A stretch of 64,000 nucleotides of DNA from Micromonospora nigra (GCF_900091585.1 NZ_FMHT01000003.1:3029501-3093500), one strand, 5' to 3'. Counted from the stretch's first letter, positions 37,455 through 47,395 are shown. The notes: generated by a model from the sequence alone, not told the origin. Numbers and translations are program-made.

Positions 37455-38219
37455 GTGAGCGTGCTGCAACGCTTCGAGAAGCGTCTGGAAGGCCTGGTCG
37501 AGGGGGCTTTCGCCAAGGTCTTCAAAGGGGTGGTCCACCCCGTGGAGATCCTCAACGCCATGCAGCGGGAGGCCGAGGCGCACAAGGCCATCCTGGCCGG
37601 TGGGCGCACCCTGGTGCCCAACCGCTACGTGATCGATCTCTCGCCGTACGACCACAGTCGGCTGGCGCCGTACGCTGCCGCGCTGGCCCAGGAACTGGCC
37701 CAGTCGCAGGCGGAGTTCATCGGCGAGCAGGCGTGGACGGTCTACGGCGACGTGATCGTCGAGATCGAGCGGGGCGAGGGGCTGGACACCGGCATGTTCC
37801 GGGTCACCGCCGAGGTCTACACCGGCGGCGAGGTCGCCCCGGTGTCCGCGCCCGGTGGCTACGACGCCGGCCCGCCGGCCTATCCCGCGTACGACCAGGG
37901 CGGCGGCTACGGCCCCCCGCCGGGCCACGGCGGCGGGCGCAACGTGCGGCTGGTCTCGGGCGACGGGCGCACCTACCCGCTCCAGATGGGCTCGACGGTG
38001 ATCGGCCGCGGCGACCAGGCCAACCTGCGCCTGCCCGACGTCGGTATCTCCCGCCGACACGCCCGGCTGGACTTCGACGGCGGTCAGGTGGTGCTCACCG
38101 ACCTCGGCTCGACCAACGGCACGATGGTCAACGGTCAGCGGGTCTCCGCCGTCGCCCTCAACCCCGGCGACATGATCCAGCTCGGGACCACGACCCTGAC
38201 CTTCCGCGTGGACGGCTGA
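37455..38219 (+). CDS. fhaA: FHA-domain protein FhaA (DUF3662-FHA)
   Basis: Phosphothreonine-binding protein of 254 residues. The N-terminal DUF3662 domain (residues ~1-125, [20 protein letters not shown], then [20 protein letters not shown]) is followed by a Gly/Tyr/Pro-rich linker and a C-terminal FHA domain (~162-250: [42 protein letters not shown]). In mycobacteria FhaA binds phosphorylated MviN/CwlM and helps regulate peptidoglycan synthesis. GTG 37455 is preferred because GAGGAGG lies five to eleven bases upstream; ATG 37428 in the same frame is the alternative. First gene of the phosphosignalling cluster. Confidence 0.94.
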   Translation: MSVLQRFEKRLEGLVEGAFAKVFKGVVHPVEILNAMQREAEAHKAILAGGRTLVPNRYVIDLSPYDHSRLAPYAAALAQELAQSQAEFIGEQAWTVYGDVIVEIERGEGLDTGMFRVTAEVYTGGEVAPVSAPGGYDAGPPAYPAYDQGGGYGPPPGHGGGRNVRLVSGDGRTYPLQMGSTVIGRGDQANLRLPDVGISRRHARLDFDGGQVVLTDLGSTNGTMVNGQRVSAVALNPGDMIQLGTTTLTFRVDG

Positions 38220-38225
38220 TCCGCC

Positions 38226-38711
38226 TTGCCGGAACTCGTCATCACCGTCGCCCGGTTCGGGTTCCTCATCCTGCTGTGGATCTTCGTGTTCACGGTGGTC
38301 GGCGTCATCCGCCGGGACCTGTTCGCGGGTGCCCGCTCGGGCCGGCTGGTCGCCGCGCCCCGCGGGGTGGGCGCGCCGGCCGGGCAGCCCGCCAAGCAGG
38401 CGAAGGCGAAGCGGGGCCGGGCGGCCCACCAGATGGTGGTCACCGCCGGCCAGTTGGCCGGCACCAGGATCACTCTGGGTGATTCTCAGATCACCATCGG
38501 TCGTGCCGAGGACTCCACCCTCGTCATCACCGACGACTACGCCTCCGCGCGACACGCCCGACTCGTGCCACGGGACGGGCAGTGGTTCGTCGAGGACCTC
38601 GGCTCCACTAACGGCACCTACCTGGATCGCGCTAAGGTCACCGGACCGACCCCCGTCCCCCTCGGCGTGCCGATCCGTATCGGCCGCACCTCTCTCGAAT
38701 TACGGCCATGA
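38226..38711 (+). CDS. fhaB: FHA-domain protein FhaB (FipA)
   Basis: Protein of 161 residues with one N-terminal membrane helix (FGFLILLWIFVFTVVGVI) and a C-terminal FHA domain ([35 protein letters not shown]). In mycobacteria FhaB/FipA is phosphorylated by PknA and links FtsZ/FtsQ at the septum. The rare TTG start at 38226 is six bases after fhaA; no earlier start fits. Its stop overlaps pstP by 4 bp (ATGA). The linker is basic (KQAKAKRGRA). Confidence 0.93.
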   Translation: MPELVITVARFGFLILLWIFVFTVVGVIRRDLFAGARSGRLVAAPRGVGAPAGQPAKQAKAKRGRAAHQMVVTAGQLAGTRITLGDSQITIGRAEDSTLVITDDYASARHARLVPRDGQWFVEDLGSTNGTYLDRAKVTGPTPVPLGVPIRIGRTSLELRP

Positions 38712-40141
38712 CTTTGACCCTGCGCTATGCGGCCCACAGCGACCGCGGTCTGATCCGAGACGGTAACCAGGACTCCGTCTACGCCGGGCCGCGGCTACTC
38801 GCCGTCGCCGACGGCATGGGCGGCATGGCCGCCGGTGACGTCGCCAGCAACATCGTCATCGGTGCCATGGCGCCCCTCGACGAGGACGTCCCCGGTGACG
38901 CCCTCGTCGACGCGCTCCGGTCCGCCGTGGGCACCGCCAACCAGCAACTCCGCGACACCGTGGACGCCAACCCCCAGATGGAGGGGATGGGCACCACGCT
39001 GACCGCGACCCTCTTCTCCGGCAGCAAGCTGGGCATGGTCCACATCGGCGACTCGCGGGCCTACCTCCTGCGCAACGGCGAGTTCGCGCAGATCACCAAG
39101 GACGACACCTACGTCCAGATGCTCGTCGACGAGGGTCGGATCAGCGCCGAGGAGGCGAGCAGCCACCCCCAGCGCTCGTTGCTCACCCGGGCGCTCGACG
39201 GCCGCGACATCGACCCGGAGTACAGCGTCCGCCAGGTGCTGCCCGGTGACCGCTACCTGATCTGCTCCGACGGGCTCTCCGGCGTGGTCAGCGCCGAGAC
39301 CATCGCCGAGACCATGCGCGAGTACGCCGACCCGCAGCAGTGCGTGGAGCGCCTCGTGCAGCTCGCGCTGCGCGGCGGCGGCCCCGACAACATCACGGTG
39401 ATCATCGCTGACGCCACCGACCAGGACATCGTCGAGGCCAGCCCCATCGTCGGCGGTGCCGCCGCCCGGGACCGGGGAATGGCCACCTCGGCCGACGTCT
39501 CCACCCCGGCCGCCCGCGCCTCGGCGCTGTCCGCGCCGCGACCCCCGGCACCCGAGGACGAGTCGGCGGCCAACGCCGACGACGAGCCGGAGGAGCGGCG
39601 ACGCCGGCCCCTGCGGGCCCTGGCGATCGCCGGCGCGCTGCTGGTGCTCGTCGGTGGTGGTGCCTTCGGTGGCTGGACGTACACCCAGCGCCAGTACTAC
39701 GTGGGTGCCACGGACGACGGCCAGATCGCCGTGTTCCGGGGCATCCAGGGCCAGATCGCCGGCATGGACCTGTCGACCGTCCACTCGGAGAGCACCGCCG
39801 AACTGGACGACCTGACGCTGGCCGCGCAGGAGCAGGTCAAGCAGGGCATCCCGGCCCGCAACCAGCCGGACGCCGAGCGGCGGCTCGCCGAGCTGACAGT
39901 CGACAGCCCGACGAACGTCAACCTCAAGCCGATCTGCCCGCCCACCATCCCCCCGGCACCGGTCGAACCCACTCCGACACCCACCCCGCCGGTTCCCCCG
40001 ACTCCGACCCCGGCCGCGACCGCCCTGCCGACGGTCGACCCGTCCGGCCTTCCCACCGCGCCGGCCTCCACGCCCGACGCCCCACCCTCCGACACCTTCT
40101 CGCCGGCGGTCGACCCGGCCACCTGCCGGTCGCCCGAGTAG
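38708..40141 (+). CDS. pstP: PP2C-family protein phosphatase PstP
   Basis: Ser/Thr phosphatase of 477 residues that dephosphorylates PknA/PknB and their substrates. PP2C motifs: IRDGNQDSVYAG, LAVADGMGGMAAGDVAS, HIGDSRAYLLRNG, ICSDGLSGVVSAET and GGPDNITVIIAD, holding the metal-binding Asps. A membrane helix lies at residues ~303-323 (LAIAGALLVLVGGGAFGGW) and an extracellular Pro/Thr-rich tail of about 150 residues follows (PTPTPPVPPTPTPAAT). Overlaps fhaB by 4 bp. Confidence 0.96.
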   Translation: MTLTLRYAAHSDRGLIRDGNQDSVYAGPRLLAVADGMGGMAAGDVASNIVIGAMAPLDEDVPGDALVDALRSAVGTANQQLRDTVDANPQMEGMGTTLTATLFSGSKLGMVHIGDSRAYLLRNGEFAQITKDDTYVQMLVDEGRISAEEASSHPQRSLLTRALDGRDIDPEYSVRQVLPGDRYLICSDGLSGVVSAETIAETMREYADPQQCVERLVQLALRGGGPDNITVIIADATDQDIVEASPIVGGAAARDRGMATSADVSTPAARASALSAPRPPAPEDESAANADDEPEERRRRPLRALAIAGALLVLVGGGAFGGWTYTQRQYYVGATDDGQIAVFRGIQGQIAGMDLSTVHSESTAELDDLTLAAQEQVKQGIPARNQPDAERRLAELTVDSPTNVNLKPICPPTIPPAPVEPTPTPTPPVPPTPTPAATALPTVDPSGLPTAPASTPDAPPSDTFSPAVDPATCRSPE

Positions 40142-40167
40142 GCGTCGGCTCGAATCCGAGGACGATC

Positions 40168-41655
40168 GTGACCGCAGCGGCCACCCCGGCAACCTCGCCC
40201 GCCACCATGGGCGAGCAGCCCGGCGTACGCCTGGCCCGGTCCCGGCGCAACGCCGAACTGTCGCTGCTGCTGCTGGCCATGGTGCTGGTGGCCGCCTACG
40301 GGGCGATGGTCGAGGCGAAGGTCCTGGACACGGTCACCCCCGACTTCTGGATGCCGGCCGCCGCACTCACCGCGGTCTTCCTCGGCGCCCACCTGGTGAT
40401 CCGGTTCCTGGCACCGTTCGCCGACCCGGCCCTGCTGCCGGCCGTGGCCCTGCTCAACGGGCTCGGGGTGGGCTTCCTGCGCCGGCTCGACCTGGCCAAG
40501 GCCGCCCCGCCGGACCGGGAGGGCCTGGCCATCTTCGCGGGCACCGGGGGCCGCCAGCTCGCCTGGACGCTGATCTCGGTGGTGCTCGCCGCCGGCCTGC
40601 TCACCCTGATGCGGGACCACCGGTCGATCTCCCGGTACGCGTACACCCTCGGCCTGTCGGGCATCGTGCTGGTGATGCTCCCGGCGGTGCTGCCGGCCAG
40701 CATCTCGGAGATCAACGGCGCGAAGCTGTGGGTCCGCATCGGCAGCTTCTCCATCCAGCCCGGTGAGTTCGCCAAGCTGGCGCTGCTGGTCTTCTTCGCC
40801 TACTACCTGGTCCGCAAGCGCGAGGTGCTGTCGCTGGCCAGCCGCCGCTTCCTGGGCATCGACCTCCCGCGTGGCCGTGACCTCGGCCCGGTGCTGGTGG
40901 TGTGGATCATCAGCCTCCTGGTCCTCGTCTTCGAGAAGGACCTCGGCACCTCGCTGCTCTACTTCGGCATGTTCGTGGTGACGCTCTACATCGCCACCGA
41001 GCGGGTCAGCTGGCTGCTCATCGGCCTGGTGCTGTTCTTCGGCGGCGCATACCTCGCGTACGTGCTCGGGGAGGCCGTGGGCGGGCCGTTCGCCAACTTC
41101 TACCTGCGGGCGCAGATCTGGCTGGACCCGTTCGCCGACCCCTACGAAGACGGCTACCAGCTGGTGCAGGGGCTGCTGGCGCTCGGCACGGGCGGCCTGT
41201 TCGGCGCCGGGCCGGGTGGTGGGCAGCCGCTGCTGCTGCCCGAGGTGCAGAACGACTTCATCTTCGCGGGCATCGGCGAGGAGATCGGCCTGTTCGGCCT
41301 CTCCGCGCTGCTGGTGGTCTACCTGCTGATCGTGGAGCGGGGCCTGCGGGCCGCCCTCGCGGTGCGGGACTCGTTCGGCAAGCTGCTCGCCGGTGGCCTG
41401 GCGTTCACGCTCGGTCTCCAGGTCTTCGTGATCGTCGGCGGGATCAGCAAGCTCATCCCGCTCACCGGCCAGACGACCCCGTTCCTGTCGGCCGGTGGCT
41501 CCTCGCTCATGGCCAACTGGCTGCTCATCGCGGTGCTGATGCGGGTCTCCGACGCGGCCCGCCGACCGGTCGCCGCCGGTGGCAAGGTCGCCCGCCCGAG
41601 CGGCGGGCCGCCGGAGCAGCTGCACGGTGCCCCCACGGAGGTGATCAAGCCGTGA
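40168..41655 (+). CDS. rodA: RodA/FtsW-type peptidoglycan glycosyltransferase
   Basis: SEDS-family polymerase of 495 residues with about twelve membrane helices, extending glycan strands from lipid II together with the class B PBP encoded next. Conserved segments: WVRIGSFSIQPGEFAKLALL, DLGTSLLYFGMFV near the catalytic Asp, DPYEDGYQLVQGLLALGTGG and PLTGQTTPFLSAGGSSL. The start GTG 40168 follows GAGGAC. A cytosolic N-terminus of ~35 residues and a C-terminal tail with Gly/Pro. Its stop overlaps pbpA by 4 bp (GTGA), consistent with 1:1 production. Confidence 0.95.
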   Translation: MTAAATPATSPATMGEQPGVRLARSRRNAELSLLLLAMVLVAAYGAMVEAKVLDTVTPDFWMPAAALTAVFLGAHLVIRFLAPFADPALLPAVALLNGLGVGFLRRLDLAKAAPPDREGLAIFAGTGGRQLAWTLISVVLAAGLLTLMRDHRSISRYAYTLGLSGIVLVMLPAVLPASISEINGAKLWVRIGSFSIQPGEFAKLALLVFFAYYLVRKREVLSLASRRFLGIDLPRGRDLGPVLVVWIISLLVLVFEKDLGTSLLYFGMFVVTLYIATERVSWLLIGLVLFFGGAYLAYVLGEAVGGPFANFYLRAQIWLDPFADPYEDGYQLVQGLLALGTGGLFGAGPGGGQPLLLPEVQNDFIFAGIGEEIGLFGLSALLVVYLLIVERGLRAALAVRDSFGKLLAGGLAFTLGLQVFVIVGGISKLIPLTGQTTPFLSAGGSSLMANWLLIAVLMRVSDAARRPVAAGGKVARPSGGPPEQLHGAPTEVIKP

Positions 41656-43157
41656 ACGCACCGCTGCGCCGGGTCGGCATCGTCGTCATGGTCCTGTTCG
41701 GTCTGCTCTTCGCGAACCTCAACTGGATCCAGGCGTACAAGGCCGACGAGTACCGCACCAGCGACTACAACGGCCGGGTCCAGGTCGCCGAGTACGAGCG
41801 CCGCCGGGGCAACATCGAGGCCGGCGGCACCGCGCTCGCGGTGAGCAAGGAGACCGACGGCGAACTGAAGTTCCTGCGCACCTACCCCGGGGGCGCGAAG
41901 TACGCGCACGTCATCGGCTACAAGCCGGTCAACCTCGCCGCCACCGGCGTCGAGCGGTTCGAGAACGACTTCCTCGCCGGCACCAGCGACCAGCTCATCG
42001 CCAACCGGGTGAAGGACATGTTCACCGGCGACCGCACCGCGGGCGGCAACGTGCTGCTCACCCTGTCCCGCCGGGCCCAGGACGTCGCGTACGACCAGCT
42101 GCGCAACAACAACCGGGGGGCGGACAAGGGCGCGGCCATCGCCATCGACCCGCGTACCGGGGCGGTGCAGGCGATGGTCTCCATGCCCAGCTTCGACCCC
42201 AACCCGCTGGCCAGCCACAGCACCAGTGAGGCGACCGCCGCGTACAACAGGCTGGAGCAGGACCCGGACCGGCCGCTGCGCAACCGCGCGCTGGCCGAGA
42301 CGTTGCCGCCCGGCTCCACCTTCAAGATCGTGGTGGCCGCGGCGGCGCTGGAGAACGGCGTCGGTCCGGAGACCCGGATCCCGGCCGGGCCCAGCTTCAC
42401 CCCGCCGACCTCGGGTGAGCCGATCCGCAACGCCGCGCCGTCGATCTGCCCGGAGTCCGAGGTGACCCTGATCGACGCGGTCACGGAGTCCTGCAACACC
42501 GGGTTCGCGCAGCTCGGCCTGCGGCTCGGCGCTGACACGATCAAGGAGAAGGCCCGCCAGTTCGGCTTCGAGCAGGACGACCTGCGGGTCGGCCGGCCCG
42601 GCGAGGGCGGCCTGGAGGTGGCCGCCAGCCGGACCGGCAGCATGGAGAACCCCGACGGCGGCGACGACCCGGGTGCGCTGGCCCAGTCGTCCATCGGCCA
42701 GCGCGACGTGCGGATGACCCCGTTGCAGGGGGCCCTGATCGCGGCCACGGTCGCCAACGGCGGCCGGCAGTACGAGCCGTACGTGGTGCGGCAGCTGCTC
42801 GGCCCCGACCGCACCACCGTCTACGAACCCGTCGAACCCCGGGTGCTGCGCCAGCCGGTCAGCAGCCAGGTCGCCGGAGACCTGCGGGACATGATGGTCA
42901 GCGTCGTCCGGAACGGCAGCGGCGGCAACGCCCAGATCAACGGCTACACCGTCGGCGGCAAGACCGGCACGGCCCAGTCGGCACCGGACCGACCCGACCA
43001 CGGCTGGTTCATCGGCTTCGTGCTCGACAAGGACGGCAACGCCATCTCCGCCGTGTGCGTGCTGCTGGAACAGGCCGGCAGCGGCGGCAGTGCCGAGGCG
43101 GCCCGGATCGCCGGCCAGATCATGCGGGCGGTCATCGCCGAACCCGGGGGGCGCTGA
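41652..43157 (+). CDS. pbpA: Class B penicillin-binding protein PbpA
   Basis: Transpeptidase of 501 residues with an N-terminal anchor (VGIVVMVLFGLLFANLNWIQ) and no N-terminal PBP-dimer extension like that of PBP2. Active-site motifs: SxxK is STFK with Ser222, SxN is SCN at ~280-282, and KTG is KTGTA at ~437-441. It cross-links glycan strands made by RodA and, in mycobacteria, is phosphorylated by PknB. GTG 41652 overlaps the rodA stop. The next gene begins two bases after its stop. Confidence 0.96.
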   Translation: MNAPLRRVGIVVMVLFGLLFANLNWIQAYKADEYRTSDYNGRVQVAEYERRRGNIEAGGTALAVSKETDGELKFLRTYPGGAKYAHVIGYKPVNLAATGVERFENDFLAGTSDQLIANRVKDMFTGDRTAGGNVLLTLSRRAQDVAYDQLRNNNRGADKGAAIAIDPRTGAVQAMVSMPSFDPNPLASHSTSEATAAYNRLEQDPDRPLRNRALAETLPPGSTFKIVVAAAALENGVGPETRIPAGPSFTPPTSGEPIRNAAPSICPESEVTLIDAVTESCNTGFAQLGLRLGADTIKEKARQFGFEQDDLRVGRPGEGGLEVAASRTGSMENPDGGDDPGALAQSSIGQRDVRMTPLQGALIAATVANGGRQYEPYVVRQLLGPDRTTVYEPVEPRVLRQPVSSQVAGDLRDMMVSVVRNGSGGNAQINGYTVGGKTGTAQSAPDRPDHGWFIGFVLDKDGNAISAVCVLLEQAGSGGSAEAARIAGQIMRAVIAEPGGR

Positions 43158-43158
43158 C

Positions 43159-44553
43159 ATGTTGAGCCCCGGCGTCCAGCTCGGCAACCGCTACCGTCTC
43201 GACGAGCGGATCGCCAGCGGCGGCATGGGCGACGTCTGGCGCGGCACCGATCAGGTGCTCGGCCGCACGGTCGCCGTGAAGAGCCTGCTTCCGGCGCTGC
43301 TCGACGAACCCGGCTTCGCCGAGCGGTTCCGGGGCGAGGCGCGGACGATGGCGACGATCAACCACCCCGGCGTGGTCGACGTCTACGACTTCGGCAACGA
43401 CCAGCAGATCGCCTTCCTGATCATGGAGTACGTCGAGGGCGATCCGCTGTCGGCGACGCTGAGCCGGGTCGGCCGGCTCACCCCGGCCCGCACGATGGCG
43501 CTGGTCGCGCAGGCCGCCGACGCCCTGCACGCCGCCCACGGCAAGGGCATCGTGCACCGGGACGTCAAGCCCGGCAACCTGCTGGTCCGGCCGAACGGCA
43601 CGCTCGTGCTGACCGACTTCGGCATCGCCCGCTCCGAACTGGTCGGCCAGCTCACCGCCGCCGGCTCGGTGCTGGGCACCGCGTCGTACATCTCGCCCGA
43701 GCAGGCCACCGGGCAGGTCGCCACCCCCGCCTCCGACGTGTACGCGCTCGGTGTGGTCGCCTACCAGTGCCTCGCCGGCCGGCGGCCGTTCGAGGGTGAC
43801 AACCCGCTGGAGATCGCCATGCGGCACGTCCGGGAGCATCCCCGGCCGCTGCCGCCGGACATCCCGCCGCAGGTGCGGGCGGTGGTGGAGCGGGCGATGG
43901 CGAAGGACCCGGCGGCCCGCTGGCCCAGCGCCGCGGCGCTGTCCAACGTCGCCCGGCAGTTGAAGGCGCAGCTCTCCCAGCAGGCGCGGGCCGGCGGCCA
44001 GAAACCTGTCTCCGGCGCTCCGTCCTCGCCGGCGCCCGCTCCCGGCCGCGCCCAGGTGCCGTCGCCCTCGTCGCCCCGCCCGCCGGCCGCCCAGCCGCCC
44101 CGGCCGCCCGTCACCGCCCAGCCGCCCCGGCCGCCGGTGAGCCAGCCGCGCCCCACCGTGGTCGCGCCGGCCGGGCACCCGCACCGGCCGGCGGCGCAGG
44201 CGTCGACCGGCTACCCGCGAGGGGCCGCCCCGACACGCCCACCTGCCGCCCGACCGGTGGCCTACGCGCAATCCGGCCCGCAGCCCGCACCCCGCCGTTC
44301 GCGAACCGGCGTCTGGTTACTCGCCGTGCTCCTGGCGGCACTGGTCCTGCTCTGCTCCGGCGTGATTTCCTACAAGGTGCGGGAGCAGTTGAATACCGGT
44401 GCGCCGGTGGTGGACGCCCCACGAACGGTGACATCCGACGCGCTGCGGCTCGCCGGACGAGACGATCTGGCCGGCACGGCGTACCGTCGACTGGATCGGG
44501 TCCGATCCGGCAGCGACGAGACGACGACGAGCGAAGGACGACAGACGCGATGA
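43159..44553 (+). CDS. pknA: Ser/Thr protein kinase PknA-like
   Basis: Membrane kinase of 464 residues. Kinase domain residues ~10-270: glycine loop IASGGMGDVWRG, catalytic Lys in VAVKSLL, HRDVKPGNLL, DFGIARSE and GTASYISPEQ. A long Pro-rich juxtamembrane segment (repeats of QPPRPPV) follows, then one helix at ~382-403 and a short extracellular tail of about 60 residues with no PASTA repeats, as in mycobacterial PknA. It phosphorylates division and wall proteins and cross-activates with PknB. ATG 43159 begins after the pbpA stop and its end overlaps pknB by 4 bp. Confidence 0.94.
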   Translation: MLSPGVQLGNRYRLDERIASGGMGDVWRGTDQVLGRTVAVKSLLPALLDEPGFAERFRGEARTMATINHPGVVDVYDFGNDQQIAFLIMEYVEGDPLSATLSRVGRLTPARTMALVAQAADALHAAHGKGIVHRDVKPGNLLVRPNGTLVLTDFGIARSELVGQLTAAGSVLGTASYISPEQATGQVATPASDVYALGVVAYQCLAGRRPFEGDNPLEIAMRHVREHPRPLPPDIPPQVRAVVERAMAKDPAARWPSAAALSNVARQLKAQLSQQARAGGQKPVSGAPSSPAPAPGRAQVPSPSSPRPPAAQPPRPPVTAQPPRPPVSQPRPTVVAPAGHPHRPAAQASTGYPRGAAPTRPPAARPVAYAQSGPQPAPRRSRTGVWLLAVLLAALVLLCSGVISYKVREQLNTGAPVVDAPRTVTSDALRLAGRDDLAGTAYRRLDRVRSGSDETTTSEGRQTR

Positions 44554-46367
44554 CAGCGCAGGCCCGCCTGCTCGGAGGCAGGTACCAGGTCGGCGAGCTG
44601 CTCGGCTACGGCGGCATGGCCGAGGTGCACCGCGGTCGCGACCTGCGGCTCGGCCGGGACGTCGCGATCAAGATGCTGCGCACCGACCTGGCCCGCGACG
44701 CCACGTTCCAGATGCGCTTCCGCCGGGAGGCGCAGAACGCGGCGTCGCTCAACCACCCCGCCATCGTCGCCGTCTACGACACCGGCGAGGAGCAGGCGCC
44801 CACGGGCGAGACGCTGCCGTTCATCGTCATGGAGTTCGTCAACGGGCGGACGCTGAAGGAGGTCCTCGGCGCGGAGGCCCGCCTCCAACCCCGGCGGGCG
44901 CTGGAGATCTGCGCCGACATGTGCGCGGCGCTGGAGTTCAGCCACCGGCACGGCATCATCCACCGGGACATCAAGCCCGGCAACGTCATGCTGACCCAGA
45001 CCGGCCAGGTCAAGGTCATGGACTTCGGGATCGCGCGGGCCCTGGCCAGCGGTGCCACCACCATGACGCAGACCAGCGCCGTGATCGGTACGGCCCAGTA
45101 CCTCTCGCCCGAACAGGCCCGGGGCGAGGCCGTCGACGCCCGCTCCGACGTGTACGCCGCCGGCTGTGTGCTCTTCGAGCTGGTGTGCGGGCACCCGCCG
45201 TTCGTGGGCGACAGCCCGGTGAGCGTCGCCTACCAGCACGTACGCGAGGCCCCGCCGACGCCCAGCGACGTCAACCCGGACGTCACCCCGGCGATCGACG
45301 CGATCGTCCTCAAGGCGCTGTCGAAGAACCCGCTCAACCGCTACCAGAGCGCCGGCGAGATGCGCGCCGACCTGCTCCGCGCCGCCGCCGGGCGGCCCGT
45401 GATGGCCACTCCGGTGCTGCGCGAGGACGAGACGATGCCGATGTCCGCGGCCGGCGCGGCGGCGGGCTACCCGGCCGCCGCGGGCGCTCCGCAGACCCGG
45501 CAGATCCCGGCCCGGGTCGGTGACCCGCGGCAGCGGCGGGCCTCCTCCTGGCTCATCGCGACCTTCGCCGCGCTCGGCGTGCTCGCGGTGATCGCCCTGG
45601 TGGCCGCCCTCCTGCTGAACCAGCGCGACGCCGACGAGGTCGCCGTGCCGACGGTGACGGGGCTCAGTCAACAGGACGCGTTCGCCCAGATCCGACAGGC
45701 CGGCTTCAACCCGCAGGCCGGTGAGCAGGTCTTCGACGACAGCTGCCGGGAGGGCACGGTGGCGAGCCAGCAGCCCGCCGCCGGGGCGCCGTTGGAACCG
45801 AACAGCACGGTGACCGTCCGTGTCTGTGGCGGCAAGCCCGAGGTCACCATCCCGCCCGCCCTGGTCAACTCGCCCTTCGAGAACGTCGAGCAGCAGCTCA
45901 CCGACCTCGACCTGGAGGTCGACCGCAAGGACGTCAACAGCAGCGCCGCCGAGGGCACCGTGGTCAAGGTGGACCCGCCCTCGGGCACCAGCGTCGCGGA
46001 GGGCACCAAGGTGACCGTCGAGGTCTCCAACGGCAGGATCACCAAGGTTCCGAACGTGCTCGACCGGACCCAGTCGCAGGCCGAGCGGGAACTCCAGCAG
46101 GCGGGCTACGACGTGGAGGTCGTCGAGGGTGACCCGGTGCCGGCGGCCGAGGCCGGCCGGGTGACCGCCCAGGATCCACGCGGGGGAACGGAACTGCTCA
46201 AGGGCAAGAAGGTGACCATCGAGGTGACCGTGCCGGAGAAGGTCGACCCGACGCCGTCGCAGTCGCCGCCGACTCCGACCCCGACGCCGACCGAACCGGA
46301 TGACGACGGCGGCGGGGACGGCGGCGGCCTGCTTCCCACCCCGCCGGTGCGACTCCCCGACGACTGA
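44550..46367 (+). CDS. pknB: Ser/Thr protein kinase PknB with PASTA repeats
   Basis: Receptor kinase of 605 residues. Kinase residues ~10-270 (LLGYGGMAEVHRGRDLRL, VAIKMLR, HRDIKPGNVML, DFGIARALA, GTAQYLSPEQA), one membrane helix at ~332-354, and an extracellular part with three PASTA repeats (VAVPTVTGLSQQDAFAQIRQ; VTIPPALVNSPFENVEQQLT; TKVPNVLDRTQSQAERELQQ), then a Pro/Thr-rich tail. Mycobacterial PknB has four PASTA units, so this is one fewer. PASTA domains sense muropeptides or lipid II. Last gene of the cluster; convergent with the amidotransferase. Confidence 0.95.
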   Translation: MTAQARLLGGRYQVGELLGYGGMAEVHRGRDLRLGRDVAIKMLRTDLARDATFQMRFRREAQNAASLNHPAIVAVYDTGEEQAPTGETLPFIVMEFVNGRTLKEVLGAEARLQPRRALEICADMCAALEFSHRHGIIHRDIKPGNVMLTQTGQVKVMDFGIARALASGATTMTQTSAVIGTAQYLSPEQARGEAVDARSDVYAAGCVLFELVCGHPPFVGDSPVSVAYQHVREAPPTPSDVNPDVTPAIDAIVLKALSKNPLNRYQSAGEMRADLLRAAAGRPVMATPVLREDETMPMSAAGAAAGYPAAAGAPQTRQIPARVGDPRQRRASSWLIATFAALGVLAVIALVAALLLNQRDADEVAVPTVTGLSQQDAFAQIRQAGFNPQAGEQVFDDSCREGTVASQQPAAGAPLEPNSTVTVRVCGGKPEVTIPPALVNSPFENVEQQLTDLDLEVDRKDVNSSAAEGTVVKVDPPSGTSVAEGTKVTVEVSNGRITKVPNVLDRTQSQAERELQQAGYDVEVVEGDPVPAAEAGRVTAQDPRGGTELLKGKKVTIEVTVPEKVDPTPSQSPPTPTPTPTEPDDDGGGDGGGLLPTPPVRLPDD

Positions 46368-46460
46368 CCCACGCCCGATCCCGAGACGGGGAGGGCTGCC
46401 CGCTGCCGCCCGGTCCGGCGTCCGGCGGCTCGGTGTCGCCTTGGTGGGAGAGAGGGCCGG

Positions 46461-47120
46461 TCAGATGGTGGCGAAGGCGGCGCGGCGACGGGCGTCCACC
46501 TCGGCGGCCAGCGCCGGGGCACGGTCCAGCGCCTCGCGGTGACCGCAGGCGGCCAGCCAGTTGGCCAGCATCAGGTGCCCGCCCTCGGTCAGCACCGACT
46601 CGGGGTGGAACTGGACCCCCTCGATCGGCAGCGTGCGGTGACGCATCGCCATCACCACCCCCGAATCGGTCCAGCCGGTGACCTCCAGCTCGTCCGGCAG
46701 GGTCTCCGGCCGTACGGCGAGCGAGTGGTAGCGGGTCGCCGTGAACGGGTCGGGCAGCCCGGTGAGCACACCCGTCGACTGGTGCCGCACCTCGGAGGTC
46801 TTGCCGTGCAACAGCTCGGGGGCTCGGGCCACGGTGGCGCCGAACGCCTCTCCGATCGCCTGGTGGCCGAGGCAGACGCCGAAGATCGGCAGCTCGCCGC
46901 CGTAGCGGCGGATCACGTCGAGGCAGATGCCGGCCCGGTCCGGGCTGCCGGGGCCGGGTGACAGCAGGATGCCGTCCGCGCCGGCCTCGCCGACCCCGGC
47001 AAGGTCGATCTCGTCGTTGCGGCGCACCTCGCACTCCGCGCCGAGCTGGCCCAGGTACTGCACGAGGTTGAACACGAACGAGTCGTAGTTGTCGATCACA
47101 AGGACACGCATGGGGCTCAC
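46461..47120 (-). CDS. Aminodeoxychorismate/anthranilate synthase component II (glutamine amidotransferase)
   Basis: Class I glutamine amidotransferase of 219 residues that releases ammonia for chorismate-dependent synthesis of p-aminobenzoate or anthranilate. Motifs: VLVIDNYDSFVFNLVQYLG, LLSPGPGSPDRAG, catalytic Cys83 in FGVCLGHQAIGE and GVQFHPESV with the catalytic His and Glu. In mycobacteria the equivalent (trpG/pabA) sits at the same place beside pknB. GTG 47120 overlaps the preceding stop (GTGA); an ATG three codons later could also start. Partner subunit I is not in the window. Confidence 0.93.
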   Translation of the reverse strand: MSPMRVLVIDNYDSFVFNLVQYLGQLGAECEVRRNDEIDLAGVGEAGADGILLSPGPGSPDRAGICLDVIRRYGGELPIFGVCLGHQAIGEAFGATVARAPELLHGKTSEVRHQSTGVLTGLPDPFTATRYHSLAVRPETLPDELEVTGWTDSGVVMAMRHRTLPIEGVQFHPESVLTEGGHLMLANWLAACGHREALDRAPALAAEVDARRRAAFATI

Positions 47121-47392
47121 TCGTCGTCCGGGGGCGGGGTGTTGTTGGTCTCGGTGTCGTACGGCAGGTCGTGTTCGTCGCCGGGCGGCGCGTCCGACGG
47201 CACGTCACCGGCCGGCTCGCCGGGAACGCCCGAGTCCTGGGTGACCTGGACGTCGTCGAAGGGCAGCAGCGGCTCGGCCCACGGGAACACCACGTACCAC
47301 AGCAGCGCGACCGTAGCGGTCGCCAGCAGCAGGCTGCCGGTCAGCTTGCCGGGCAGCCCGAAGGGAAGCTTGCGCCAGATCCAGCCGTACAT
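47117..47392 (-). CDS. Small single-pass membrane protein
   Basis: Protein of 91 residues: N-terminus MYGWIWRKLPFG, one membrane helix (LTGSLLLATATVALLWYVVF), then an acidic, Pro/Asp-rich extracellular tail (PSDAPPGDEHDLPYDTETNN). It lies between the sortase and the amidotransferase genes with a 3-bp gap upstream and a 4-bp overlap downstream, so it is part of that operon. Equivalent small genes occur at this place in related actinomycetes; the function is unknown. A link to the sortase is plausible from position. Confidence 0.75.
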   Translation of the reverse strand: MYGWIWRKLPFGLPGKLTGSLLLATATVALLWYVVFPWAEPLLPFDDVQVTQDSGVPGEPAGDVPSDAPPGDEHDLPYDTETNNTPPPDDE

Positions 47393-47395
47393 TCG